Shown one piece after another: positions 43,221-52,353 of a DNA stretch of 64,000 nt (the first letter of the stretch is position 1; every line of letters starts with the position of its first letter). Below the pieces are notes generated by a model that did not search any database, was not told the origin of the DNA, and was given only the letters and a program-made list of their open reading frames with translations. Origin of the DNA: JACJXW01 sp964418125 (lineage in GTDB: Bacteria; Bacteroidota; Bacteroidia; Chitinophagales; Saprospiraceae); the NCBI GenBank assembly GCA_964418125.1, contig CAYQKY010000002.1, positions 117,454-181,453 on the forward strand, in the 5' to 3' direction. Made by a program: the position numbers and the translations under genes.

Positions 43221-44227
43221 CCCCCTCCCACCTTCCACCTCGCCACCGGCTCCACCTCCTGGCTGGTGAACTCTCCTTTCAGATACTTATAGTACCCCGT
43301 CACGGCGATCATAGCGGCATTGTCGGTGCAATATTCGAATTTGGGGATATAGGTGTTCCAGCCTTTTTCCGCTCCAGTCTTTTCCAGCGCTGCCCTGAGT
43401 TCTGAATTGGCGGAAACGCCGCCGGCAATGGCTATTTCTCTTATCCCGGTTTCTTCGGCAGCCTGGCTGATCTTGTTGATCAGGATACTGACGATGCGGC
43501 TCTGCACGGATGCGCAGATGTCGGCCATATTTTTCCGGATGAAATCCGGGTCCTCTTTCTTTCTCCTTTGCAGGAAATAAAGGATGGAGGTTTTCAGCCC
43601 GCTGAAGCTGAAGTCCAGCCCCGGGATCTGCGGTTCGGGAAAATCGAAAACCGGCCGGCCTTTCCGTGCCAGCTGGTCTATAAAGGGGCCGGCGGGGTAG
43701 TCCAGCCCCAGGAGTTTGCCGGTTTTGTCGAAGGCTTCGCCGGCAGCGTCATCCAGCGTTTGCCCGACCACTTCCATATCGAGGTGGCCCCGGACGAGTA
43801 CGATCTGGGTATGCCCTCCCGAGACGGTAAGGCAAAGGAAGGGAAACGCCGGCCGGGGAGGCTCGGCAAAATGGGCCAGAACATGTGCCTGCATGTGGTT
43901 GACCTCGATCAAAGGGATACCCAGGCTCAGGGCATAGGCTTTGGCAAAAGATACGCCAACAATAAGCGAACCGATGAGCCCCGGGCCGCGGGTGAAGGCA
44001 ATGGCATCGACCTGCCGCTTGTCGATTCCTGCCTTTTTTATTGCCAGGTCAACCACCGGGATGATATTTTTTTGGTGGGCCCTGGATGCAACTTCCGGTA
44101 CTACACCCCCGTATAACCGATGAGCCTCCTGATTGGCGACGCAGTTGCTCAGCACCTCGCCGTCCCTTATTATGGCTGCCGATGTGTCGTCGCAGGAAGA
44201 TTCAATACCCAGAATGACCGTGTTCAT
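43214..44227 (-). CDS. tsaD: tRNA N6-threonylcarbamoyladenosine synthase TsaD
   Basis: 337 residues, full length. Kae1/TsaD hallmarks: 'VILGIESSCDDTSAAII' at the N-terminus, the metal-binding 'VNHMQAHVLAHF' (H-x3-H), 'LCLTVSGGHTQIVLV', and 'IAIAGGVSANSELR'. With TsaB/TsaE it transfers the threonylcarbamoyl group to A37 of ANN-decoding tRNAs; essential in most bacteria. Single gene on the minus strand, divergent from the bactofilin gene. Confidence 0.98.
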   Translation of the reverse strand: MNTVILGIESSCDDTSAAIIRDGEVLSNCVANQEAHRLYGGVVPEVASRAHQKNIIPVVDLAIKKAGIDKRQVDAIAFTRGPGLIGSLIVGVSFAKAYALSLGIPLIEVNHMQAHVLAHFAEPPRPAFPFLCLTVSGGHTQIVLVRGHLDMEVVGQTLDDAAGEAFDKTGKLLGLDYPAGPFIDQLARKGRPVFDFPEPQIPGLDFSFSGLKTSILYFLQRRKKEDPDFIRKNMADICASVQSRIVSILINKISQAAEETGIREIAIAGGVSANSELRAALEKTGAEKGWNTYIPKFEYCTDNAAMIAVTGYYKYLKGEFTSQEVEPVARWKVGGGN

Positions 44228-44355
44228 AAATTAATTATTTTCTAATTTAAAAGTTGTCAGGACTCATCTCACCCTGAAAGTACAAAACGAGGAGGTAGAG
44301 AGTTCGGTAACAGGCCAGGTAAAATAAAGTATTTGGCCGTAAAAAAAGTGACTAT

Positions 44356-44757
44356 ATGGCTGGTCTAAGTATGCGTTCCAAACCCAAAGTAAGGCATGAA
44401 AAGGCCGAAACACCCAGTCTGGCGGCGGTTAAAAGCAGTGATGCCAACTGCCTGGTTTCACCGGGGGCCCGTTTTGAAGGCGACTTTTCGTCATCGGAGA
44501 ATATTCGCATAGACGGAGCCGTCGTTGGGCAGATCAAGTGCGATCGGAAACTCGTTATCGGTGAAGAGGGCAGGGTAGAGGGTAAGGTGATATCGGCCGA
44601 AGCTGTGGTGATGGGCTACATCAAAGGTAATGTGGAGATCAGCGGCACACTCCAGCTGATGGGCACTGCCAATATCGAAGGGGACATTCAGGCCAAATTT
44701 CTGGTGGTGGAAGAAGGGGCCGCTTACAATGGCAAATGCCAGGTGAGTGGAAAATAG
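44356..44757 (+). CDS. Bactofilin (CcmA family)
   Basis: 133 residues: a 35-residue disordered N-terminus and a beta-helix of about 95 residues with stacked units such as 'FEGDFSSSENIRIDGAVVGQ', 'RKLVIGEEGRVEGKVISAE', 'VMGYIKGNVEISGTLQLMG'. Bactofilins polymerise into cytoskeletal filaments that organise cell-wall enzymes and cell shape. Single gene between tsaD and a small envelope protein gene. Confidence 0.93.
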   Translation: MAGLSMRSKPKVRHEKAETPSLAAVKSSDANCLVSPGARFEGDFSSSENIRIDGAVVGQIKCDRKLVIGEEGRVEGKVISAEAVVMGYIKGNVEISGTLQLMGTANIEGDIQAKFLVVEEGAAYNGKCQVSGK

Positions 44758-44927
44758 GGCGGCCCGCCTTGCAGGGGGGTGTTAAAAGGGGAAAAAAGGT
44801 AGGCGGCGGACGGTATTTTTGAGGGCGGTTTGTTTTCTGGTCTCAGGTAATTGTGTTAAAATTGCTTCTGCCCAAGAGGCATTTTTTACCTAAAAATCTT
44901 TATTATTGCGTCAAAACAAACCGAAAA

Positions 44928-45512
44928 ATGAGAATATTGATCAACGTAGTTCTGGCCGTCATTGTCCTGGGTTTGATCTGGGTCCTCATCAGCAGTATCC
45001 GCGAGCCTATTGCCTTCAAGGCAGAGAAGGAAAAGCGCGAGCGTGCCGTGATCGACAAGCTGATGAAGATCAGGACCGCGCAGGAGGCCTTTCGCAATAT
45101 CAAGGGCGGGTTCGCCCCATCCTTCGATTCTCTGTCTCACGTACTCAAGACGGACAGCTTCAGCATCGTGAGCGTTATCGGTGACCCGGATGACCCCGAC
45201 TTTACCGGTGAGATCATCTACGATACCACCTACATGCCGGCTATCGACTCCATCCGGTCAATGGGCATCAACCTCGATTCTTTGCGCTATGTGCCTTACG
45301 GGCGCGGCGCCGAGTTTGAGATCCAGGCAGACACCATTACCTATCAGAGTACCAACGTGCCGGTAGTGGAGGTGGGTATACGCAGAAAGGCTTTTATGGG
45401 CCCCTACGCCGATCCTCGTTTTGCCCGATATGACAATAGCTATGATCCCAATAGCGTTCTCAAGTTCGGTAACATGAATGCACCAAACCTATCAGGAAAT
45501 TGGGAAAGATAA
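44928..45512 (+). CDS. Single-pass membrane protein of unknown function
   Basis: 194 residues from the ATG at 44928, which directly starts a membrane anchor ('MRILINVVLAVIVLGLIWVL'); the upstream extension to 44853 is not likely. The rest is a periplasmic domain with 'EKEKRERAVIDKLMKIRTAQ' and 'IKGGFAPSFDSLSHVLKTD', resembling the pilin-like start of type II pseudopilins without the prepilin peptidase site. It overlaps the DUF3822 gene by 13 nt, so the two form an operon with the RsmD-like gene downstream. I do not know a family name. Confidence 0.75.
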   Translation: MRILINVVLAVIVLGLIWVLISSIREPIAFKAEKEKRERAVIDKLMKIRTAQEAFRNIKGGFAPSFDSLSHVLKTDSFSIVSVIGDPDDPDFTGEIIYDTTYMPAIDSIRSMGINLDSLRYVPYGRGAEFEIQADTITYQSTNVPVVEVGIRRKAFMGPYADPRFARYDNSYDPNSVLKFGNMNAPNLSGNWER

Positions 45513-46348
45513 TCAGGGATCTCGTCGAAGATACCTTTGTTAAAAAGAATACCAATATTTACGAACTGTCCATCCTGATGGGGGTGGACAGTTTTGATTT
45601 TATGGTCCTGGACAGCCGCCAGCATCTCCAGGCCCTTCGTTCTTATGCAGTAGGCCCGCAACTCATGGCGCAACCGGAGATCATGAAGTCTCTGGTGGAA
45701 GGGGACGGGCTGCTGGGTTTCACCTACCGCACGATCAAAGCAGGTTGGGCCGGCAACAAAAGCACCCTCGTGCCCCAGCGCCTTTACAATGAACAAAAAA
45801 AAACCGCCTACCTCGAACAGGTTACCGAAATCGGCCGGGGTGAGGCTGTGCTCTCCGATACCCTTCAGGACTTTGGTTTTCAGAACATCTATTCCATGCC
45901 TCAGCCGGTAGAGGGCTTTTTCCGGCAGGCATTCCCCGGTTGTCGCATTTTTCATATCGGCTCCGCCCTACTGGAAGGAATCCGCAAAATGGCTGCCCTG
46001 CAGGAAGGCCCCCGGGTCTTCGCTCACTTCAGAAACGGGCTGGCGTTTATCTTTGCTTTTGAGGACAAGAACCTTCTTTTTTTCAATGCCTTCTCTTACC
46101 AGAGTGCCAAAGACGCCATCTATTATCTGCTATTGCCCTATCAACAGTTCGGCTTCAAAACCGGCCGGGACCCCGCCTACCTGTCCGGGCAGTTACTCAA
46201 GGATTCTGAGATCTACCGGGAAGCCTTTCGCTACGTTAAGCACCTTCATTTCGCAGAACCACCGGCCTTCTTTCACATCGGGCCCAAGCTGAGCGCGGAG
46301 CCCCGCCATTTCTACTTCGATTTGCTGGGGCTGAGCTTGTGTGGCTGA
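45500..46348 (+). CDS. DUF3822 family protein
   Basis: 282 residues. The gene order DUF3822 then RsmD-like methylase is characteristic of Bacteroidota, and motifs fit: 'YELSILMGVDSFDFMVLD', 'RVFAHFRNGLAFIFAFEDKNLLFFNAF', quoted in part, and 'DAIYYLLLPYQQFGF'. The fold is predicted as an ASKHA-like ATPase relative by others, from memory; no catalytic role is established. It starts inside the end of the preceding gene. Confidence 0.85.
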   Translation: MGKIIRDLVEDTFVKKNTNIYELSILMGVDSFDFMVLDSRQHLQALRSYAVGPQLMAQPEIMKSLVEGDGLLGFTYRTIKAGWAGNKSTLVPQRLYNEQKKTAYLEQVTEIGRGEAVLSDTLQDFGFQNIYSMPQPVEGFFRQAFPGCRIFHIGSALLEGIRKMAALQEGPRVFAHFRNGLAFIFAFEDKNLLFFNAFSYQSAKDAIYYLLLPYQQFGFKTGRDPAYLSGQLLKDSEIYREAFRYVKHLHFAEPPAFFHIGPKLSAEPRHFYFDLLGLSLCG

Positions 46349-46477
46349 GGAAGATGGCTTCATGGCGGGATGGCTATATTGTTTCTATTGCTTCACTGCT
46401 GCAAGTCCTTCCGGAAGCGGGCTATATGGCAATCTGGCAATATAACAATTTAGCAATGTAATAATGAGAGAAAAACA

Positions 46478-47035
46478 ATGCGCATAATCGGAGGAAAATT
46501 CAAAGGCAGGCGCTTCAATCCGCCGGCAAAGAACTGGCCGACCCGGCCAACGACCGACTTTGCCAAGGAAGGGCTGTTCAATATACTGCTGAACCACTGG
46601 GATTTCGAAAGCATGAAGGTTCTGGACCTGTTCGGGGGGACGGGCAGCCACAGCTACGAGTTCATCTCCCGGGGGTGTTGTGAGGTAACTTATGTGGACA
46701 AATTTCCGGGATGCCTGGCGTTTGTGAAAAAGACGGCAAAAGAACTGGAGATCGAAAAATGTATTCGTATCGTCAGGGCAGACGTGTTTAAGTTTATCGC
46801 CCAGGCCGCTGAAACCTATGATTACATTTTTGCCGGGCCGCCTTATGCCCTGCCTGCCATAGATACTATACCCGGCCTCATTTTTAAGCACCGGCTGCTT
46901 CGTCCGGGAGGATGGCTGGTCCTGGAGCACAACCCTAACCATTCTTTCCGCGAGCATCCATTCTTTTTTCAGGAACGAAACTATGGAAAAACCATATTCA
47001 GTTTTTTTGAAGAACCGGATGCAGGGGAACAGTAG
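46478..47035 (+). CDS. rsmD: RsmD-like 16S rRNA (guanine-N2) methyltransferase
   Basis: 185 residues, normal length for RsmD, which methylates G966 of 16S rRNA. N-terminal 'MRIIGGKFKGRRFNPP' and 'RPTTDFAKEGLFNIL' are family signatures, followed by the SAM site 'VLDLFGGTGSHSYEFISRG'. The catalytic [D/N]PP[F/Y] motif reads GPPY at about 123-126: the acid residue is replaced by glycine. Whether this is a true variant or a sequencing error (one base, GAC or GAT to GGG needs two) is open; activity may be altered. Belongs to the DUF3822 pair. Confidence 0.85.
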   Translation: MRIIGGKFKGRRFNPPAKNWPTRPTTDFAKEGLFNILLNHWDFESMKVLDLFGGTGSHSYEFISRGCCEVTYVDKFPGCLAFVKKTAKELEIEKCIRIVRADVFKFIAQAAETYDYIFAGPPYALPAIDTIPGLIFKHRLLRPGGWLVLEHNPNHSFREHPFFFQERNYGKTIFSFFEEPDAGEQ

Positions 47036-47075
47036 AGCAGTTTTATTGGTTAGTCTGTTGTAAAAAAGCAGAGAT

Positions 47076-47507
47076 ATGAGGTTTTGGTTTGCCATTGCAT
47101 TGCTCGTGTTACCGTTTTGCGCCATTGGCCAGAAGGATTTTTCCGGTGTGTGGAAAGGGACGCTTACTCAGGAACCGGGCGGTTTTGCCCCGGTTTATGA
47201 ATTCGAGCTCTTCCTGCGGCAGAAAGGCAATATGGTTACCGGGCGCTCTTATGTCGCAATTGGCTCCATCTACGCCGTTATGAACCTGAAAGGCGTACTG
47301 GTAGGCAATACCGTGCACCTGACGGAAACCAGCATCGTAGAAAACTGGAAAAGGGACGATATGGAATGGTGCTACAAAAAAGCCGACCTCACCTTGTACA
47401 TACAGGGGAAGGACTTTAAGCTGGAAGGCCCCTGGACCGGCAATACCGGCCAGAGCGAGTGCATTCCCGGCAAAATTTACCTCAAAAAGGAGGCGCCCCG
47501 CGCCTGA
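47076..47507 (+). CDS. Secreted hypothetical protein
   Basis: 143 residues with a signal peptide ending 'PFCAIGQ'. The mature part begins 'KDFSGVWKGTLTQEPGG' and continues with beta strands ('GRSYVAIGSIYAVMNLKGVL', 'NTVHLTETSIVENW'), a lipocalin-like pattern seen in many small Bacteroidota secreted proteins. Two cysteines near the end could form a disulfide. No named family recognised. Confidence 0.8.
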   Translation: MRFWFAIALLVLPFCAIGQKDFSGVWKGTLTQEPGGFAPVYEFELFLRQKGNMVTGRSYVAIGSIYAVMNLKGVLVGNTVHLTETSIVENWKRDDMEWCYKKADLTLYIQGKDFKLEGPWTGNTGQSECIPGKIYLKKEAPRA

Positions 47508-47510
47508 CCT

Positions 47511-47541
47511 TTTAACTTACCATCAAAAAGTAATAAATTTG
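47511..47541 (+). promoter_or_regulatory. Bacteroidota-type promoter of argS
   Basis: TTTA, exactly 19 nt, TAAATTTG: matches TTTG-N19-TAnnTTTG. The argS start codon lies 54 nt downstream. Confidence 0.65.
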
Positions 47542-47594
47542 CCGCCTTAAATTGTGCCGGCAGTACTCAGCCGGCATCAACACAGCGCTTAAGC

Positions 47595-49439
47595 ATGAAC
47601 ATCATTGAATCAATACAGAACGGAGTTATTAAAGGGATAAAGGCCCTTTATGGTGCGGACATCGCTGCTGATCAGGTAACGATAAACAGCACCCGCAAGG
47701 AATTTGAAGGCGACTATACGGTCGTGGCCTTTCCCTTCGCCCGTATTGCCAGGAAGAAACCGGATCAGATCGCGGAAGAACTGGGCGGTTACCTCGTTCG
47801 GGAAGTGGAAGCCATAAAAAGCTACAACGTTATTAAGGGGTTCCTGAACCTCTCCCTGAGTGATTCTTTCTGGAGGGAGTTCCTGGGCGAAATGTACCAG
47901 GATGAGGCCTACGGCAGCCACACCTCCAACGGCCAGAAGGTGATGGTAGAATTTTCTTCTCCCAATACCAACAAACCTCTTCATCTCGGCCACATCCGGA
48001 ACATACTGCTCGGTTGGTCTACCTCCCGGATACTGGAGGCCGCCGGTTACGAGGTGTTTCGCGTGCAGATCATTAACGACCGTGGCATCGCCATCTGTAA
48101 GAGCATGCTGGCCTGGCAGAAATACGGCCGGGGCGCTTCCCCGGAATCGGCAGGGGAGAAGGGCGACCACTTCGTAGGCGACTACTATGTGCTCTTCGAA
48201 AAGAAGTTGCAGGAGGAATACAAGGCCTGGCAGCAGGCCGGCCAGGCAAGGGAGATCTTTGAGCAACAAGCGGAAAACGGCCAAAGCGAGGAGGCTTTTT
48301 TCAAAGCTTATAAAAACACCTATTTTAACGAATACAGCCGACTGGGCGCCGAAGCCAAGGAGATGCTCCTGCAGTGGGAAGCCGGCAAAGAGGAGACCAT
48401 CAGCCTCTGGAAACAAATGAACGCCTGGGTGTATCAGGGTTTTGATGAAACATACCGGCGGCTGGGGGTCGAATTCGATAAGCTCTACTTCGAATCCGAT
48501 ACCTATCTCCTGGGAAAGGACGCCATCCAGAAAGGCCTGGACGAAGGCATTTTCTACAAAAAGGAGGACGGCTCTGTATGGATCGACCTCACGGATGCAG
48601 GCCTGGACCACAAACTGGTCCTCCGCAGCGACGGCACTTCGGTGTATATCACCCAGGATATCGGTACTGCCCAGAAGCGTTACCAGGATTTCGGGGTGGA
48701 TAAGATGGTATACGTGGTCGCCGATGAACAGAATTACCACTTCCAGGTCCTGTTCGAAATACTGAAACGGCTGGGAGAACCCTATGCCGATGGCCTGTAC
48801 CACCTGTCTTACGGTATGGTCAACCTGCCCGGCGGGAAGATGAAATCCCGGGAAGGCACGGTCGTAGATGCCGATGACCTCATTGCCGAAGTAGTGGAAG
48901 AAGCGCGCGCCAATACCGTAGAGCGGGATACCATAAGCGGTTTGACCGAAGAAGAAAAGGAAGGGCTGATCCGGCAGATCGCCATGGCTGCCCTGAAGTT
49001 CTTCATCATCAAGGTGCAGCCCCGGAAGCGGATGGTCTTCGACCCCAAAGAGTCGGTGGACCTGCAGGGGCAGACCGGCCCTTATGTGCAGAACGCCTAT
49101 GTGCGGGTGCAGTCAGTCCTCCGCAAAGGAGGAGAACAGGACCTTAGCCCGGCTGCCGGTTACCGGAAACTCGAGCCCGAGGAAAAGGAAATGCTGAATA
49201 TGATCTATTCTTTTCCCGGCCTGATACAACTGGCGGCAGAGGAATACGACCCTTCCGGCATCGCCAATTTCTGCTACGACCTGGCCAAGGCCTATCACCG
49301 GTTCTACCACGACCATTCCATACTCAACGCGCCGACGGCCGAGGCCAGGGCCTTCCGCCTGCAGCTGAGCCGGGCCGTGGCCAATGTGCTGAATCACGGT
49401 ATGAACCTCCTGGGTATTGAAATGCCGGAACGCATGTAA
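47595..49439 (+). CDS. argS: Arginyl-tRNA synthetase
   Basis: 614 residues, full length. N-terminal Add-1 domain, class I HIGH motif as 'KPLHLGHIRN', a KMSKS-like 'GGKMKSREG', and a C-terminal DALR anticodon-binding domain ('DLAKAYHRFYHDHSIL', 'LSRAVANVLNHGMNLLGI'). Charges tRNA-Arg. It precedes glnS by 50 nt on the same strand, with three tandem AATCACTC words between them, so the two synthetases may be cotranscribed. Confidence 0.98.
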   Translation: MNIIESIQNGVIKGIKALYGADIAADQVTINSTRKEFEGDYTVVAFPFARIARKKPDQIAEELGGYLVREVEAIKSYNVIKGFLNLSLSDSFWREFLGEMYQDEAYGSHTSNGQKVMVEFSSPNTNKPLHLGHIRNILLGWSTSRILEAAGYEVFRVQIINDRGIAICKSMLAWQKYGRGASPESAGEKGDHFVGDYYVLFEKKLQEEYKAWQQAGQAREIFEQQAENGQSEEAFFKAYKNTYFNEYSRLGAEAKEMLLQWEAGKEETISLWKQMNAWVYQGFDETYRRLGVEFDKLYFESDTYLLGKDAIQKGLDEGIFYKKEDGSVWIDLTDAGLDHKLVLRSDGTSVYITQDIGTAQKRYQDFGVDKMVYVVADEQNYHFQVLFEILKRLGEPYADGLYHLSYGMVNLPGGKMKSREGTVVDADDLIAEVVEEARANTVERDTISGLTEEEKEGLIRQIAMAALKFFIIKVQPRKRMVFDPKESVDLQGQTGPYVQNAYVRVQSVLRKGGEQDLSPAAGYRKLEPEEKEMLNMIYSFPGLIQLAAEEYDPSGIANFCYDLAKAYHRFYHDHSILNAPTAEARAFRLQLSRAVANVLNHGMNLLGIEMPERM

Positions 49440-49489
49440 CGCAAAAGGGTGAGTTCCGTTTAATCACTCAATCACTCAATCACTCAATC

Positions 49490-51190
49490 ATGAATGACCT
49501 CAGCAAAAAAGAAGAAAACAAGGAAAAAGAACCGCTCAATTTCATTGAGCAGATAATAGAAGAAGATATCAGGACCGGCAAGCACGGCGGCCGGGTGCTT
49601 ACCCGTTTCCCGCCGGAGCCGAACGGTTACCTCCACATCGGCCATGCCAAGGCCATCTGTGTCAACTTCGAGACCGCGGCAAAATACGGAGGCAAGACGA
49701 ACCTGCGTTTCGACGACACCAACCCCACTACGGAAGAAACGGAATACGTGGAAAACATCAAGAACGACATCCGTTGGCTGGGCTTCGATTGGGAAGACAG
49801 GGAATTATATGCCTCCGACTACTTCGGGCAGCTCTACGAGTTTGCCATACAGCTCATCGGGAAAGGGCTGGCATATGTAGATGACTCCACTCCTGATGAG
49901 ATCGCCGCAATGAAAGGTACACCCACCGTGCCCGGAAAGGAAAGCCCATACCGCAACCGCAGCATTGAGGAAAACCTCGATCTCTTCCAGCGCATGCGCG
50001 CCGGCGAATTTCCGGATGGCGCCCGGGTACTGCGTGCCAAGATCGATATGGCATCCGATAACATGCACATGCGGGATCCCATCATGTACCGCATCAAGCG
50101 GGACCATCACCACCGTACGGGAGACGAGTGGTGCATCTATCCGATGTATGACTTTGCTCACGGCCAGTCCGATTCCATCGAAAAGATCACCCATTCGCTT
50201 TGTTCCCTGGAGTTCATCCACCACCGGCCGCTTTATAACTGGTTTATAGAAAAACTGGAGATCTTCCCTTCCCGGCAGATCGAATTTGCCCGGATGAATG
50301 TATCCTACATGATTACCAGCAAACGGCGCCTGCTCAAACTGGTAAAGGAAGGCCACGTTAGCGGATGGGACGACCCCCGCATGCCGACCCTCTCCGGGAT
50401 GCGCCGCCGCGGGTATCCGCCGGCAGCTATCCGTACTTTCTGTGACAAGGCAGGAGTGGCCAAGCGCGATAACCTCATCGAGATCAGCCTGTTGGAATTC
50501 TGCGTCCGGGATGAGCTCAACCGGACTGACCCGCGGGTGATGGCCGTCCTCAATCCGCTCAAGGTAGTGGTCACCAACTATCCGGAAGGAAAGGTGGAAC
50601 ACATGGAGGTGGAAAACAACCCGGAGGATGAAAGTATGGGAACGCGCACCATGCCGTTTTCCCAGGAACTCTATATCGAAAGGGATGACTTCATGGAAGA
50701 CCCGCCCAAAAAGTACTTTCGTATGGGCCCGGGCCGCGATGTGCGCCTGAAGGGAGCCTATATTCTCCACTGCGAGGGCTTCGAGAAGGACCCGGAAACG
50801 GGAGCGGTAACTGAAGTCCATTGCACTTATTATCCCGACAGCAAAAGCGGGGAAGACACTTCAGGCATTAAAGCCAAAGGAACCCTGCACTGGGTGTCGG
50901 CCCCTCACGCTAAAGAGGCGGAAGTCCGCCTGTACGACCGCCTCTTCACCGACCCCCAGCCTGATGCCCATGAGGACAAGGATTACCTGGAGTTTTTCAA
51001 TGAAAATTCCCTGGAAGTAGTGGAAAAGGCCTACATCGAGCCCAGCCTCGCTGAGGCCAGGGCCGGCGACAGGTTTCAGTTCCTGCGCCTGGGCTATTTC
51101 TGCGCCGACCCGGACAGTACCGAGGAAAAGCTCGTCTTCAACCGGACCGTTACGCTGAAGGATACCTGGGCGAAAATGCAGAATAAGTAA
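49490..51190 (+). CDS. glnS: Glutaminyl-tRNA synthetase
   Basis: 566 residues. Class I motifs: HIGH in 'RFPPEPNGYLHIGHAKAI' and KMSKS replaced by 'MITSKRR'; 'DDTNPTTEETEYVENI' and 'YPMYDFAHGQSD' are GlnRS/GluRS family signatures, and a C-terminal beta-barrel anticodon domain follows. Direct glutaminylation implies that the organism does not depend on the Glu-tRNA(Gln) amidotransferase route alone. Confidence 0.97.
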   Translation: MNDLSKKEENKEKEPLNFIEQIIEEDIRTGKHGGRVLTRFPPEPNGYLHIGHAKAICVNFETAAKYGGKTNLRFDDTNPTTEETEYVENIKNDIRWLGFDWEDRELYASDYFGQLYEFAIQLIGKGLAYVDDSTPDEIAAMKGTPTVPGKESPYRNRSIEENLDLFQRMRAGEFPDGARVLRAKIDMASDNMHMRDPIMYRIKRDHHHRTGDEWCIYPMYDFAHGQSDSIEKITHSLCSLEFIHHRPLYNWFIEKLEIFPSRQIEFARMNVSYMITSKRRLLKLVKEGHVSGWDDPRMPTLSGMRRRGYPPAAIRTFCDKAGVAKRDNLIEISLLEFCVRDELNRTDPRVMAVLNPLKVVVTNYPEGKVEHMEVENNPEDESMGTRTMPFSQELYIERDDFMEDPPKKYFRMGPGRDVRLKGAYILHCEGFEKDPETGAVTEVHCTYYPDSKSGEDTSGIKAKGTLHWVSAPHAKEAEVRLYDRLFTDPQPDAHEDKDYLEFFNENSLEVVEKAYIEPSLAEARAGDRFQFLRLGYFCADPDSTEEKLVFNRTVTLKDTWAKMQNK

Positions 51191-51191
51191 A

Positions 51192-51411
51192 GTGGGAAGT
51201 GGGAAGTATTCCAAGTGCAAGCGGCGTCTAAAGTCGGAAGTCGGAAATCGGAATTTTTCGGGCTGTGTGCTGCCACGATGGGGCTGAGAATGCTTCCATC
51301 ATAAAAAATAGAGATTTCTTAACAAAAGGAAGTTTGAAGGCGGAACAGGGATGCCCCCGCTGCAGTTCCTCCTTTGGACTATCTTCCCACTTCCGCCTTC
51401 CCACTTCCCAC
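51192..51411. repeat. Intergenic inverted repeat (GGGAAGT words)
   Basis: Perfect 15-bp arms GTGGGAAGTGGGAAG (51192-51206) and complement (51397-51411), about 190 nt apart, between convergent glnS and a lipoprotein gene. Inner variants ('GTCGGAAGTCGGAAATCGG' on the left, 'CTTCCCACTTCCGCC' on the right) extend the pairing imperfectly. No gene lies between the arms. Confidence 0.6.
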
Positions 51412-51417
51412 ACTTTC

Positions 51418-52242
51418 CTACAACCTCCACCAGTTCCGGATCAGCACCTCTCTGCTAAATCCATTCGGATAAGTAACTGTAGCGATGCGGTCGCACTCGC
51501 CATCGCCGTAGTCGAGCGTGCGGGTACGGTTATTGACGGTAATGGTTTTCACGCCGGCAACGAGCCAGGGGCAGTTTTTGCGCTTCACCAGCGGTTCGGT
51601 GATCTCAACCGTGAAAGCTACGCCATTGCGGTTCACACCGGAGGAACCGCCCGTGACCTCAAAGACATTGTCGATCGCAATAGGGGTGTCGCCGCCGGCA
51701 ACCTGTGTCAGGGTGTGGCTGGCTTCCCAGGTGGCTATGTCGCCATTGGGGTAGGAGAGGCTTCCGCCGGTTATCGTTCTCGAAAATACGATGTTGCCAT
51801 CGCCTCCGGTACTTTGGTTGGTAATGGTTTTAACGCCCTGCACCTGAACGCCATCGACAAAGAAATTGTCGAAAGTTATGGTTCGGGTGGCGCCCGGTTC
51901 GGGCATGGGGGCTGTCTGGTTGACAATGATCATGCCCTGGCGGATTCGGCCGTGGGGCCCTTCACAACCATCGGGCCCGAAGTCAATGGTAACGGTGCGG
52001 GGAAAGGTGCCGTCATCAGGAGTGACGGTTACTGTCGGGCAGTTCAGCCCACCGCCCCGGGTTTCGATCTGGTAGTCCACTTCGTCTTCCGTATCCTGGA
52101 ACAAGTTGGCAGCGGTTGTAACATCCTCATTGGTAATGAGGTCTTCTTCGAGGGCCGGGCCTTCTGCCTCCTCTTTCTGGCAGGAGGTAAGGGCCAGAGA
52201 AAATGCGGCAAAAACGGCGAACAATAAGAATAACTTTTTCAT
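51418..52242 (-). CDS. Lipoprotein of unknown function
   Basis: 274 residues. Lipoprotein signal peptide with lipobox 'LALTSC' (Cys at 21), then an acidic stretch 'QKEEAEGPALEEDLI' as in exported Bacteroidota lipoproteins. The rest is beta-rich with repeated phrases 'GVKTITNQ', 'TRTITFDNFFVDG', 'RTLDYGDGECDRIATVTYP'. No family recognised. Confidence 0.8.
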   Translation of the reverse strand: MKKLFLLFAVFAAFSLALTSCQKEEAEGPALEEDLITNEDVTTAANLFQDTEDEVDYQIETRGGGLNCPTVTVTPDDGTFPRTVTIDFGPDGCEGPHGRIRQGMIIVNQTAPMPEPGATRTITFDNFFVDGVQVQGVKTITNQSTGGDGNIVFSRTITGGSLSYPNGDIATWEASHTLTQVAGGDTPIAIDNVFEVTGGSSGVNRNGVAFTVEITEPLVKRKNCPWLVAGVKTITVNNRTRTLDYGDGECDRIATVTYPNGFSREVLIRNWWRL

Positions 52243-52353
52243 GGTTTAAGATTGTTTTGTGTGATCTTGTGTAGGGTAGACTAAAAGAAGAAAGCAAGGT
52301 TTAATCAGGAAGGGATAATTTTCTCCCGAGAATTTTATCTTTGCTGTAAGTTT

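Noticed and set aside
47610..48803. 397-residue minus-strand frame opposite argS
   Set aside because: Shadow of argS; no signature, and the plus strand has all ArgRS motifs.
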